DNA of 64,000 nucleotides. It comes from Levilactobacillus yonginensis. GTDB taxonomy: Bacteria; Bacillota; Bacilli; Lactobacillales; Lactobacillaceae. Shown here piece after piece: positions 24,822 to 33,528 of the stretch. The stretch is from NCBI RefSeq assembly GCF_003946265.1, contig NZ_RHNO01000015.1, positions 1-64,000 on the forward strand, written 5' to 3'. The stretch's first letter is position 1, and each line of letters begins with the position of its first letter. The position numbers and the translations under genes were made by a program. The notes under the pieces were generated by a model. It was given only the letters and a program-made list of their open reading frames with translations, searched no databases and had not been told where the DNA came from.

Positions 24822-24868
24822 GATGCACTAAGGGTCAACCAACCTGTGATTGAGGAGAAGTTATTTAA

Positions 24869-25480
24869 ATGAAAAATTTTATTTTTGACATTGATGGTAC
24901 GTTGTTAGATACGGAGGCGATGTACATGAAGTCCCTGCAGGCCGTTCTTCACGAAAGGGGAATTGACCGGGAGTACGCAGAATTAGTTACAACCTTTGGT
25001 ATTCCTAGTCGTGAAGCACTGGTACGACTAGGAATCGCTGATATTGATGACGTGCTAGCTGCCTGGGGACCGAGAACGGCTCAATATCGTGAATCAGTTA
25101 AAGTGTATGCAGGTGTCAAACCAGCATTGACGGCTTTGAGAAAAGCGGGTGCTCACCTGGGAATCATGACGTCAAAACAGCAATTTGAATATGAGCGTGA
25201 CGTGACGGCTGAGGGCCTAGACACAGAGATGAGTATCGCTGTCGTTGCAGAAGATGTTGCGCACGGTAAACCGGAACCCGATGGGATTCTATTAGCCATG
25301 CAACGTTTAGGTGCCAAGCCTGCCGAAACGGTCTATGTCGGGGATACGGCCTATGATGCGCTGGCTTCTAAAGCAGCAGGTGTGACTTTTGGTTTTGCCG
25401 CTTGGAATGGTCGTCAACCACGGGATTTCACACCTGACGTGCGTTTTGCAACGCCACAAGCCATGTTAAAATTGATGTAA
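24869..25480 (+). CDS. HAD-superfamily phosphatase
   Basis: A 203-residue HAD subclass IA hydrolase. Motif I FDIDGTLLDTE (5-15) has the nucleophile and acid aspartates, motif II is MTSKQQ (about 102), motif III is the lysine in GKPEPDG (about 133), and motif IV GDTAYDALA (about 154). The helical cap between 15 and 85 is of the beta-phosphoglucomutase/PGP type. Similar sugar-phosphate phosphatases are common; the exact substrate is not predictable. It is followed 35 bases later by the EIIA gene, perhaps co-transcribed. Confidence 0.85.
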   Translation: MKNFIFDIDGTLLDTEAMYMKSLQAVLHERGIDREYAELVTTFGIPSREALVRLGIADIDDVLAAWGPRTAQYRESVKVYAGVKPALTALRKAGAHLGIMTSKQQFEYERDVTAEGLDTEMSIAVVAEDVAHGKPEPDGILLAMQRLGAKPAETVYVGDTAYDALASKAAGVTFGFAAWNGRQPRDFTPDVRFATPQAMLKLM

Positions 25481-25515
25481 GTGTTCCTTAAGTATAAGAG
25501 GAAAGGGATGGCAAC

Positions 25516-25938
25516 ATGTTAGCCATAATCGTCACTGGCCACGGTGAGTTTACCCGTGGTATTTTGCAGAGTGCCGAGATGATCTTTGGCAAGGCGCCCA
25601 AAGTGACAGCAGTTACTCTGGGGGCTAAAGAGAGCGTTGAAGACCTGGCCAATCATTACCAGGCTGCAATTCAAGCTATGCGACCGGTTGATGAGTTATT
25701 GTTCTTAGTGGATTTGTGGGGTGGGTCGCCCTACAATGCAGCTAAGCAAATTGTTGCACAACATGCAGATAAATATGGTCTCGTTTCAGGATTAAATCTG
25801 CCAATGTTAATTGAAGCATTGTCGAGTCAAAAGCAACCACTAGCGGAAGTGATTCCACGAATTGAAACGGCTGCTAGAGCGGGAATTCGCCACGTAGAAG
25901 ATGCTAACGATACGGCGGCTGATGAAGAGGACTTTTAA
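25516..25938 (+). CDS. Stand-alone PTS EIIA, mannose family
   Basis: 140 residues with the EIIA-Man fold. TGHGEF (7-12) holds the histidine normally phosphorylated by HPr, and VDLWGGSPYNAA (about 71-82) is the conserved second loop. Its EIIB/C/D partners are not adjacent, so it serves permease parts encoded elsewhere or is regulatory. RBS-like GGAAAGGGA precedes the ATG. The second TnpB element begins within a few bases of its stop, so insertion may have cut off further downstream PTS genes. Confidence 0.87.
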   Translation: MLAIIVTGHGEFTRGILQSAEMIFGKAPKVTAVTLGAKESVEDLANHYQAAIQAMRPVDELLFLVDLWGGSPYNAAKQIVAQHADKYGLVSGLNLPMLIEALSSQKQPLAEVIPRIETAARAGIRHVEDANDTAADEEDF

Positions 25939-25946
25939 GGTAGTTG

Positions 25947-26099
25947 CGTGGACTCAGTGGTTCCACGGTTGGTAGTCAACTGCGTCATGGACGCTTACGA
26001 GCCCTGGTTAGCAATCAGGGAACCGTAATTTGCGTGATTTTTCCTAGGTTAAGTATTGGCCATCACGCCAAACCCGCAAGTTGCCAAACGGGGGAGCTA
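25947..26099 (-). ncRNA. Candidate right-end (omega) RNA of the second TnpB element
   Basis: The region downstream of tnpB contains hairpins such as CCCTG/CAGGG near 26012-26030 and ends at the CGTGGA/TCCACG hairpin. The position fits the family's guide RNA, with the guide taken from the end of the EIIA gene. Boundaries are inferred. Confidence 0.4.
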
Positions 26100-27341
26100 T
26101 TATGCTAGACAGAGTAACCCACGGTTTAAGATATTTTGGGCAGCATTCTGATCACGGCGGTGAAACGTCAGGCAGTGTGGACACCACCAGGTGCGTTCAC
26201 GACAAGTCAGCTTTTGCTGGCCATGCAGGACGTATCCGCAGTGGCTACAGGTTTGGGTAGTTGAAACGGGATCGACCGTGATAAATGTTCGTCCGTATAA
26301 TTGCGCTTTATAGTGCAACATAGACAGCAACGAAATCCAGCCTGGGTCACGAAAACGCCAGGACATGGCATAGTTACGGGCAGTGTCCTGGCCCCGAAGC
26401 TCTTCTGCAACTACGACATCGTGATGACGAATAATTTGGGTACTCAATTGTTGTAAAAAATTTTCCCGTTGCTGGTGTAATTTAATGAGTAGCTTTGCCA
26501 CACATTGGCGTTGCTTCTGGTAATTTTTGGCGGTCCTTAGGGGTCGCCTTTCCTTTTGGGCTAAATGGCGTTGCAAATTTAATCGCCGTACCGCTCGCCT
26601 AAAACGGGAACTGAGTCGCCGATTGAAATGGGGACTGGCTACAGTCCTCCCCGTTGAAGTGGTTAAAAAATTGGCAGTATTCAGGTCGATGCCTACGGGG
26701 TGAGGCTGGGCGTCTAAATGCTGAACAAAGGGAGCGGGACTGGATAGTTGTAAGGAAAGGTAATAGTGATTAATGGCGTCTTTAGTTAGGGTTACCAGGT
26801 TAATTTGAATTGGAGTCTCTCGGTTCAGCAGACGGTGCTGCGAACCGGCCACACGTAATCGCCCAATGATGGGCAGCGTGACGTGGTGTGCATCGGTGAA
26901 TGCAATCGATCCGTTGCGCAGGGATCCGTGACTACGATGGTGGTACTGACAAGCCAACTGGTATCGCCACGTATAGCTTTTCCGTATAAAGTGGGGACGC
27001 TTGGCCCGCCCGAGTACGTAAGCCGTCTGCCGGTTGTGATAATCAATAATGGCCTGTAACCGGACGTGAGCGTCAATGCGAGAATCTGTTAGGAAGGGAT
27101 GATTGAGGGCCATTCGCTGATAATCTAGACTTTTGGTGAGGTATTGGATGAGGGTATGGACTTTGGTTGGTGGGTGTTTAATTTGATGAAGATGTTCCAA
27201 TCGCTGTTGAATGGCATGATGCTCGTTGTAGACGAAACGGTACGCCTCAGCGTTACGTTTGATCAATTGTTTTTGCCGGTCGGAAGGGTAGATTCTTACC
27301 TTGATGCCAAAACGATAGGGGAGTTGTCCAAAGTCTCTCAT
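26100..27341 (-). CDS. tnpB: TnpB RNA-guided nuclease homologue, second type
   Basis: A 413-residue TnpB starting MRDFGQLPYRFGIKVRIYPS. RuvC-like residues: Asp in VGIDLNTANF, Glu in VVAEELRG and Asp in RRDQNAAQNIL. Zinc ribbon CSHC and CPHC. The open frame reaches up to 27509, but that extension runs through the cyclase terminator, so a start at 27341 (after GGTGGTGG) or 27380 is preferred. It is only distantly like the TnpB at 10287: a different lineage, with an HLDAQPHPVGIDLN insert and a longer basic linker after the first catalytic Asp. Catalytically it appears intact. Confidence 0.85.
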   Translation of the reverse strand: MRDFGQLPYRFGIKVRIYPSDRQKQLIKRNAEAYRFVYNEHHAIQQRLEHLHQIKHPPTKVHTLIQYLTKSLDYQRMALNHPFLTDSRIDAHVRLQAIIDYHNRQTAYVLGRAKRPHFIRKSYTWRYQLACQYHHRSHGSLRNGSIAFTDAHHVTLPIIGRLRVAGSQHRLLNRETPIQINLVTLTKDAINHYYLSLQLSSPAPFVQHLDAQPHPVGIDLNTANFLTTSTGRTVASPHFNRRLSSRFRRAVRRLNLQRHLAQKERRPLRTAKNYQKQRQCVAKLLIKLHQQRENFLQQLSTQIIRHHDVVVAEELRGQDTARNYAMSWRFRDPGWISLLSMLHYKAQLYGRTFITVDPVSTTQTCSHCGYVLHGQQKLTCRERTWWCPHCLTFHRRDQNAAQNILNRGLLCLA

Positions 27342-27454
27342 GAAGCCACCACCAATCTGAGTTTTTGGTAGCTTTACCATAACATGCTCACGTTGATTAT
27401 TCACCCCATTCACCTTATAACGTTTTTCATACCGAATACTAAAAAAATCGTAAA

Positions 27455-27497
27455 CAAAAAGCGCTGCTTCCATTTCCCATTGGAAAGAAGCAACGCT
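27455..27497 (-). terminator. Terminator of the diguanylate cyclase gene
   Basis: Read on the minus strand: stem AGCGTTGCTTC/GAAGCAGCGCT followed by TTTTTG, immediately after the cyclase stop codon. Confidence 0.85.
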
Positions 27498-27501
27498 AAT
27501 T

Positions 27502-28632
27502 TTAGCCAACCGTGACTTGGTCTCGGCCGTGGCGTTTAGAATAATAGAGATTCTGATCAGCCCGTTTATAAACGTCCAGCTGTTCAGCGTCTGCTCGACG
27601 GACTTGGGTCACGCCAACTGAGAGGCGAACGGCGATCTGATTACCAGCCTGTTCAAATTTGGCTTCACGAATGGACTGTGCAATGGCATCGATGTGGGTC
27701 CGTGCCTGGTCCGTTGTGTAGTTGGTGAAGAGAATTGTGAATTCTTCGCCACCAGTTCGGTAAAGTGAGAGTTCTGGGTCGATAGTCTGCAACTGTTTCG
27801 TGATCAGGCTAGCGGTACGGTTAAGCACGTAATCGCCAGCTAAATGACCATACGTATCATTGACGTTTTTGAAGTGGTCAATATCAAATAACATTAGCGT
27901 CAATGGCTGATTGGCGAGCTTACTCTGACCAAAGCCGCGTTCAAAATCATTTTTGAAGGCAAAATAATTTTTGACCTTCGTTAATTCATCAAAATTAGTC
28001 GTGTAGGTTAATTGGGCTAGCGTTGAGGCACTGGAAATCAACGTTCCCAGGTAAATGTACATAATGGTGAGCAAGAAGAAACTAAAAATTAATTCCCAGA
28101 GAAGTGTGTTGCGCGGCAATTCATAGCGAATCCCAATCAGTCCCCAGAGAACGGCAGAGAATGCGAGACTGGCTATCGTATAGTCCACGAAGTCTAGCCA
28201 GTGATGATGGCGATGCTTCTTTACCTGTTTCATCGCATAAAATAGGCCAATGTAAAAGGCGGCAAAGACCCAAGATAGACCGAAGAACATGGTACCATTG
28301 ACGACCATGAAGATGACGATCACACTGATCAGTTGCCATAGATGGATGTCTAATTGGAGGAAGTAGCTGACAAATACAATCGCAAATATTTGAAAGTTAG
28401 CGAAGACCCAACTATTAGAAGTACCGTTGACAGCTAATTGCATACCAACAATTAAGAGGGCAATGTAAATGACCCCAACGTGAGTGCGTACCTGATCAGG
28501 GTCAGGATGTTTGCCACGATTTTTAAGAAAACGAATAATCTCGTTTGTAAGGAACCAATATAGGGTTAAGACACCGAGGAGAAAGAAGAGACTGGTAAAG
28601 GCCGGTGTCACGAACCAGTGGGACCAAGTCAA
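27502..28632 (-). CDS. Membrane diguanylate cyclase (GGDEF)
   Basis: 376 residues: six hydrophobic segments (about 1-200) with a sensor-like layout, then a GGDEF domain from about 218. The Mg/GTP motif FDIDHFKNVNDTYGH and the active motif RTGGEEF are intact, so it should make cyclic-di-GMP. The inhibitory I-site R-x-x-D that usually precedes the motif is absent (IDPE instead), which suggests no product inhibition. TTG start at 28632 after GGATGGTGA. The neighbouring EAL gene on the same strand gives a synthesis/degradation pair. Confidence 0.9.
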   Translation of the reverse strand: MTWSHWFVTPAFTSLFFLLGVLTLYWFLTNEIIRFLKNRGKHPDPDQVRTHVGVIYIALLIVGMQLAVNGTSNSWVFANFQIFAIVFVSYFLQLDIHLWQLISVIVIFMVVNGTMFFGLSWVFAAFYIGLFYAMKQVKKHRHHHWLDFVDYTIASLAFSAVLWGLIGIRYELPRNTLLWELIFSFFLLTIMYIYLGTLISSASTLAQLTYTTNFDELTKVKNYFAFKNDFERGFGQSKLANQPLTLMLFDIDHFKNVNDTYGHLAGDYVLNRTASLITKQLQTIDPELSLYRTGGEEFTILFTNYTTDQARTHIDAIAQSIREAKFEQAGNQIAVRLSVGVTQVRRADAEQLDVYKRADQNLYYSKRHGRDQVTVG

Positions 28633-28863
28633 TATGAGTCACCATCCAATCCGGAAAAATAAGTTTTTAATATCAATTAATTTCATTGTCACATATTAAC
28701 GCGTTACCAGCGCTTTTGCCATGATAACGAAACAGTCTTGAGAAAATGGATAGAGAAAAAGCGGTCTAACTGTTCGACTTGGTAACAGACTTATAAAAGT
28801 GTCCCTAAAAAAGAGGCCCAGGAAGATATTCCCGGACCTCACAAAAATTTTAAATTAAGCTGT
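28633..28863. other. Spacer between the GGDEF and EAL genes, with terminator
   Basis: A minus-strand terminator for the EAL gene (28807-28840: stem GAGGTCCGGGA/TCCTGGGCCTC plus six T) means the cyclase needs its own promoter in the remaining 165 bases. No gene is seen here. Confidence 0.6.
28807..28840 (-). terminator. Terminator of the EAL gene
   Basis: Minus-strand stem GAGGTCCGGGA/TCCTGGGCCTC with loop ATATCT and six T. Confidence 0.9.
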
Positions 28864-29511
28864 TTAAACTAGACTAGGTTTGCCGTAAAGATATCCTTGA
28901 TGAAGCGTAATACCGAATTGTTTGGCAAGTTCCTGATCCTGTTCGTTCTCGACACCTTCCAGAACGAGCCGGAGACGGAAGTCCCGGGCGGTTTGAGCCC
29001 AGAAGGCCAAACTAGCCGGAATTAAGTCACCTTCGCCACTCATGCGCAAATTTTGCATAGCAAACTTGATCTCATCGACGAAAGGTAATAGGAAACGAAT
29101 GTTTTCGTAAGTGTTACTTCCAGTGCCCACATCGTCTAACACTAAGCCAATGCCGTATTGATGAACGGACATACTGAAGAGTTTCATTTCATCTAACGTC
29201 GGCGCTTCCGTCAATTCAATCGTAAGCGCTGCGGGAGCGATACGTTTTTTAAGTGCGATAATTGTTCCCAGAGTTAAGGGATCTCGTAATTGTTGATTGT
29301 TAAGGTTAAAGGCCAAGACTTGGTTATTAACAGCGGTGTGCAGGGATGAAGCTGCTTCTTCCAGGAGCTTTGCCTGGTCAGTCACGGAAATATCCGTAAA
29401 GTGTTTTGGCAAAACCCAGGTATCATTTTCCTGCTTACGTAGTAAAACTTCGTAACCAAAAACCCGTTTATCATCTTGATTTATTTGAGGCTGTACGAAA
29501 AATCGATACAT
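28864..29511 (-). CDS. EAL-domain cyclic-di-GMP phosphodiesterase
   Basis: A 215-residue, single-domain EAL protein without membrane or sensory part. The residues for c-di-GMP hydrolysis can be followed: YEVLLR for the E-x-L-x-R motif (20-25), Asn in FNLNN (about 69), Glu in IELTE (about 98), LDDVGTG for the DDFGTG loop (about 120-126), Lys in EIKFA (about 141), Glu in LEGVE (about 179) and QGYLYGKP (about 204-211). Activity is therefore plausible although EAL itself is EVL. The domain is about 25 residues shorter than usual. Pairs with the cyclase 230 bases downstream. Confidence 0.88.
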   Translation of the reverse strand: MYRFFVQPQINQDDKRVFGYEVLLRKQENDTWVLPKHFTDISVTDQAKLLEEAASSLHTAVNNQVLAFNLNNQQLRDPLTLGTIIALKKRIAPAALTIELTEAPTLDEMKLFSMSVHQYGIGLVLDDVGTGSNTYENIRFLLPFVDEIKFAMQNLRMSGEGDLIPASLAFWAQTARDFRLRLVLEGVENEQDQELAKQFGITLHQGYLYGKPSLV

Positions 29512-29791
29512 GCCGATCCTCTCCTTTGGACGCTTTAAAGACCATTCGTTCTGATAAGTTTAAATCCATTTTAACGCATTATTAAAAAAGCACAACGACA
29601 TATATCTTTTAGTGTGGTAACTTCAGAATGGTATGACTCGCTTACCCTAATGATTATCGGGGTCGCAATTCATTTCTACAAGAACAGGCGAGCATTTCTA
29701 GCACTGTTTCACATTATCGAAGTGTTCTCGTCATTTGCTAGCGACTGATAAATCTTGGCAAAAATACCAAATTGGCAGAATTGTCGCAATT

Positions 29792-29816
29792 AAAAAATGC
29801 AGACGAGACGTCTGCA
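29792..29816 (-). terminator. Second minus-strand terminator behind the LCP gene
   Basis: Perfect TGCAGACG/CGTCTGCA stem with a three-base loop, then six T on the minus strand. Confidence 0.8.
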
Positions 29817-29876
29817 CTTATCATAGCATATAATTGTGTACTTCGCGCTAATTGGTTACTTTGACTGGCCAACCAG

Positions 29877-29912
29877 AAAAAAAGGGTCCGAGACAATCGT
29901 CTCGAACCCTTA
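29877..29912 (-). terminator. Terminator of the LCP gene
   Basis: Minus-strand stem AAGGGTTCGAGAC/GTCTCGGACCCTT with loop GATT and seven T. Confidence 0.92.
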
Positions 29913-29923
29913 GGAATTATCTA

Positions 29924-31051
29924 TTAGTAACCGTAACCGGTATTGGTTGCAGTTCCGGTGGTACCGTCGTAACCAGTGGCGCCAGTAGTAGACGTGTCTG
30001 CGTCAGTCGTAAACTTCGTCGTGTTAGCCAGACCCAAAGTCTTTCGAATATGATTGGAAACCTTCTTTAACTCGGTCGTGGTAGGGACTTGATAGGAAAG
30101 ACCGTCAATCATTGCGTCCTGTCCTTGCAAAGTTTCAGAACTAATATGATGAGACGCGTCGCCGTATTTGGCCCGAATCTGCATCAAATCGTCGAAGGTC
30201 AAGTCAGTCTTTAAATTACCATTCAGCGACTTGAGAATGGTTTGGTAACGGGTAATCGATGAAAGCCCGGCTGCCTTAACAACCAGCTTTTGTAGAACTT
30301 CCCGTTGCCGTTTTTGCCGACCGTAGTCGCCTAGTGGATCTTCGTGACGCATCCGGGAGTAATCTAGGGCCTGTTTCCCATTAAGATGGGTCTTTTTGCC
30401 CTTGACCACGTTAGCCGCACCATAGTGGAAAGTGAGTGGCGGTTTAACGTCTACCCCACCAACCGCGTTGACCATCTTTTCTAGCCCACCCATGTTGACG
30501 ATGGCGTAGAAGTCGATTGGAACATCCAAGAGGTCTTCCGTTGTTTTAACGGCAGTTTTGGCACCACCAATGGTGTATGCCGCATTAATTTTTTGAATGG
30601 AAGCATTCTGGCCGGAACCAACTGTGACCCGCGTATCCCGCGGAATACTGGTCAAGTAGGCTGTTTCCTTCTGGGGATTAATGGTGGCAACCATCATGGT
30701 ATCGGTTCGCCCAACATCTGAACGACCCAAGGCACCGGTGTCAGTTCCCATTAAGAGAATTGAGAATGGTTTGTTCGACCGTAAGACGGCTGACACATTC
30801 CGACTCTTAGCGGCGTTCGAGGCTTCATAAGTTTGACTGAAGGTCTTCTTGGCCGAGTTCCATGCCTGATAGCCGTATGCTAAGCCCCCGCCTAACAGAA
30901 CGAGTAGGGCAATGACAATCGTCCACATGACTGGACGGTGTGGGTGAACTTGTGGTTGTTTGTAGTGTGAGTTTCGGTCGGCACGCCGGTCGTAGACTTG
31001 TTCAAAGTCTTCGGGGGAGTGTTGCCGCCGTGGTTTATTATCATTTGGCAT
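29924..31051 (-). CDS. LytR-CpsA-Psr (LCP) family cell-wall ligase
   Basis: 375 residues: a cytoplasmic basic N-terminus, one membrane helix (about 42-62) and an extracellular LCP domain. Family residues are visible in MGTDTGALGRSDVGRTDTMM and SIPRDTRV, with the Arg/Asp pairs that bind polyprenyl pyrophosphate, and in DYSRMRHEDPLGDYGRQKRQ. LCP proteins attach wall teichoic acid or polysaccharide to peptidoglycan, which fits tagA in this window. A longer frame exists, but ATG 31051 has GAGGAAAAT in place. The C-terminus ends in a Gly/Thr/Tyr tail (TGYDGTTGTATNTGYGY), unusual and probably disordered. Confidence 0.9.
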   Translation of the reverse strand: MPNDNKPRRQHSPEDFEQVYDRRADRNSHYKQPQVHPHRPVMWTIVIALLVLLGGGLAYGYQAWNSAKKTFSQTYEASNAAKSRNVSAVLRSNKPFSILLMGTDTGALGRSDVGRTDTMMVATINPQKETAYLTSIPRDTRVTVGSGQNASIQKINAAYTIGGAKTAVKTTEDLLDVPIDFYAIVNMGGLEKMVNAVGGVDVKPPLTFHYGAANVVKGKKTHLNGKQALDYSRMRHEDPLGDYGRQKRQREVLQKLVVKAAGLSSITRYQTILKSLNGNLKTDLTFDDLMQIRAKYGDASHHISSETLQGQDAMIDGLSYQVPTTTELKKVSNHIRKTLGLANTTKFTTDADTSTTGATGYDGTTGTATNTGYGY

Positions 31052-31108
31052 ATTTATTTTCCTCATCCTCATCAAAATCTTTAGACCATTATAAGCCGGA
31101 TTTCCCAC

Positions 31109-31418
31109 CAGTTAAAAGGGAGCCAACCAACTTTACCAGATTTTAAAATTCCCCTGGAATCCCATCTGTAGACTCAATTAATCCATTAGACCATAAATTT
31201 CGACGTTCGTAAATGTGTGGGCACCGTCAACTCCCAGATAATGAGGGAAAGTTTACCGCAACTTTGGTGATTTCACAAGCTGTCAAGGTAGGATAAACCG
31301 GATAAGAATGCTGGTTGTAAACGGTTGCGAAGGCGTGTTTGCGCGGACCTATGCTATAATAAGACGCGTTGCTTAAGAAACTCTAATTTTTCGTAATGAT
31401 TAGCGGGGAGGTTAGCGG
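31109..31418 (+). promoter_or_regulatory. Intergenic region with AEC promoter
   Basis: No gene. An extended -10 promoter, TGC-TATAAT (31352-31360), lies about 60 bases before the AEC start. The rest shows no clear structure. Confidence 0.5.
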
Positions 31419-32366
31419 ATGGCCGTCTTTATTCGAAGTGTCTCAGGGGTCTTGATCATTTTGGTCATGATCAGTCTGGGGTACGTACTTTCCCGCCGGG
31501 GGTGGTTTGACGATCAAGCGCCGAAGCTAATCGCCCGGTTGGTGACCCAGATTGCGTTGCCAGCTTATATGATCAGTACCATTACCGCGAAGTTTTCCGC
31601 AGTGACGTTGAAACGAACGTTGCCGGATCTACGGTTCCCGATTATTTCAATGCTGATTATGTTTGGCCTTTCAATTATTGCCTTCCATTTATTCCGGATT
31701 CACCCGCAACACCGGGGATTGTTTGAATCAATGTTTTTGAATTCAAATACGGTTTTTGTGGGATTACCCGTGAACGAAGCGTTGTTTGGTCCGAAGAGTT
31801 TACCATTCGTGTTAGTCTACTACATGGCAAACACGACTTTCTTTTGGACCTTGGGGGTTTACCTCATTCAGCGCGATGGTCAAGGTAAGGCTAAGTTCAA
31901 TCTCAAAGACACACTCCAAAAGATTTTTTCACCACCGTTACTGGGATTCATTGTGGGGGTCCTCTTGGTCCTCCTTAACATCCAATTACCAGATTGGATC
32001 ATGAAGGACTTCCAGTATATCGGTGGCCTGACGATTCCGCTGTCGATGATTTTTATCGGGACAGCCATCGCCGGGGCAGGATTGCAGAACATCCGGTTTA
32101 ACCGGGATAGTTGGGGCATCCTGTTTGGACGGTTTATTGTGGCACCAACCTTAATGGCGTGCCTGGTACTACCGTTACCCTTACCAATTTTAATGAAACA
32201 GGTTTTTATTTTGCAAGCAGCGATGCCCGTCATGACGAATGCACCAGTAGTCGCCAAGCTCTACCGAGCGGATGCCGACTACGCGGCCATCATGGTAACC
32301 GAAACGACCCTCCTAAGTTTAGTGGTGATTCCGATTCTGATGGTGATTGTCCAGCACGTTGCCTGA
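31419..32366 (+). CDS. AEC family permease (auxin efflux carrier type)
   Basis: A 315-residue protein with about ten membrane helices in the inverted-repeat AEC fold. Motifs: LGYVLSRRGWFDDQAPKLIARLVTQIALPAYM near the N-terminus, NTVFVGLPVNEALFG (about 109-123), and MPVMTNAPVVAKLYRADADYAA near 268-289. Bacterial AEC members often move malate or other organic acids, sometimes in malolactic loci, but no such enzyme is adjacent here. ATG after GGGGAGG. The EamA gene follows 40 bases later and is probably in the same transcript. Confidence 0.88.
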   Translation: MAVFIRSVSGVLIILVMISLGYVLSRRGWFDDQAPKLIARLVTQIALPAYMISTITAKFSAVTLKRTLPDLRFPIISMLIMFGLSIIAFHLFRIHPQHRGLFESMFLNSNTVFVGLPVNEALFGPKSLPFVLVYYMANTTFFWTLGVYLIQRDGQGKAKFNLKDTLQKIFSPPLLGFIVGVLLVLLNIQLPDWIMKDFQYIGGLTIPLSMIFIGTAIAGAGLQNIRFNRDSWGILFGRFIVAPTLMACLVLPLPLPILMKQVFILQAAMPVMTNAPVVAKLYRADADYAAIMVTETTLLSLVVIPILMVIVQHVA

Positions 32367-32406
32367 TTGTTGAGTCGGTTCATATAAGGAGGAACAATTT
32401 TTCGTT

Positions 32407-33477
32407 TTGAGAAAAACAATGTTGTACATCGCATTTTCAACCTTAATGTTTAGTTCAATGGAAATCGCTTTGAAGTCTGCCGGTGGGGCGTTCAACCCCA
32501 TTCAGTTGAACCTCATTCGGTTCTTCATTGGGGGCGTTGTCTTGTTGCCAATCGCCTTACGTGCCTTACATAAGCAACATCACCGCTTAAATCGGAGTGA
32601 TTGGGCGTTGTTCTTCCTGACCGGCTTGGTCTGCGTCATCATTAGTATGACGCTATATCAATTGGCAATTACGGTGGATGAGGCTTCCACCGTTGCCGTG
32701 CTGTTTAGCTGCAACCCCGTCTTTGCCTTGATCTTCTCTTACTTGATCTTGCATGAACGAATGGGGCGGGCTAACTTGATTGCCGTTATCGTCTCCATCA
32801 TTGGTCTGGTAGTTATCGTCAACCCCGCGCATTTAACGAATCCCGTGGGCCTGACCTTAGCCATTGCCTCAGCGTTGACCTTTGGGCTGTACAGTATCGT
32901 TTCCCGGTGGGGCTCCGTCCGTCACGATTTCAACGGCATCGTGATGACCTGTTTCACTTTCTTGGCTGGCTCATTGGAACTGTTCATCATCATGGCCATT
33001 ACTCACGTGCCAGCGATTGCTGGGAGTATGCGTCAGGTGGGATGGTTACGTCAGTTTGCTGCCATGCCAATTTTACAAAATATTAGCTTCCAATATTTCT
33101 GGATTCTGTTCTTCATCGGGGTTTGTGTGACCGGTGGTGGGTTTGCCTTTTACTTCTTGGCAATGGAACGTTCCGATGTTTCCACTGCGTCACTGGTCTT
33201 CTTTATCAAACCAGGTTTGGCGCCAATCATGGCGGCCATTTTGATTCACGAAAAGATTTTGACGAACACCATTGTTGGGATCGTCATCATCTTGATTGGG
33301 TCCGTCATTACCTTCATGGGGAACCGGGTCAAGGCACGCGAATCCGATTTGGAAGAAGAAGATGCCAGCGACTTTCAAACGCCTGCTATGGCTGAACAGT
33401 CGGCGGTTGCTAAAGCTGCCTTAGCCAAATTGGCACGACACGCTGAAGAATCTTCAACTGATTACTCAAATGACTAA
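32407..33477 (+). CDS. EamA-family (DMT superfamily) permease
   Basis: 356 residues with ten membrane helices in two EamA repeats (about 5-140 and 155-300) and a hydrophilic, Ala-rich C-terminal tail of about 55 residues. Drug/metabolite transporters of this type often export amino acids or metabolites; the substrate is unknown. TTG start at 32407 is 14 bases from AAGGAGG, rather far, but the next ATG is farther still. It follows the AEC permease. Confidence 0.87.
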   Translation: MRKTMLYIAFSTLMFSSMEIALKSAGGAFNPIQLNLIRFFIGGVVLLPIALRALHKQHHRLNRSDWALFFLTGLVCVIISMTLYQLAITVDEASTVAVLFSCNPVFALIFSYLILHERMGRANLIAVIVSIIGLVVIVNPAHLTNPVGLTLAIASALTFGLYSIVSRWGSVRHDFNGIVMTCFTFLAGSLELFIIMAITHVPAIAGSMRQVGWLRQFAAMPILQNISFQYFWILFFIGVCVTGGGFAFYFLAMERSDVSTASLVFFIKPGLAPIMAAILIHEKILTNTIVGIVIILIGSVITFMGNRVKARESDLEEEDASDFQTPAMAEQSAVAKAALAKLARHAEESSTDYSND

Positions 33478-33484
33478 TTAAACC

Positions 33485-33528
33485 AATGTCACGCGTCCTT
33501 CTAAATGGAGGCCGGGTGGCATTTTTTG
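33485..33528 (+). terminator. Terminator of the AEC-EamA pair
   Basis: Imperfect stem AATGTCACGCGTCC/GGCCGGGTGGCATT followed by six T. Confidence 0.8.

Larger units (their letters stand above)
25941..27450 (-). mobile_element. Second tnpB-only IS605-type element (ends approximate)
   Basis: It lies on the minus strand. The right end, beside the EIIA stop, carries the hairpin CGTGGA/TCCACG (25947-25967). The left end lies between the diguanylate cyclase terminator and tnpB and is not defined. About 130 G+C-rich bases (25968-26099) follow tnpB, the place of the guide RNA. No tnpA is present. Confidence 0.5.
29512..29923. other. Gene-free region between the LCP and EAL genes
   Basis: About 410 A+T-rich bases with no supported gene. 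It holds two minus-strand terminators behind the LCP gene (29877-29912 and 29792-29816) and, by position, the EAL promoter. Between the two terminators the minus strand has an extended -10 (TGCTATGAT), so a very short transcript might start and stop there. Confidence 0.5.

Noticed and set aside
27342-27509. N-terminal extension of the second TnpB up to 27509
   Set aside because: It reads through the cyclase terminator and overlaps the cyclase stop; the protein start typical for the family is at MRDFGQLPYRFGIKV.
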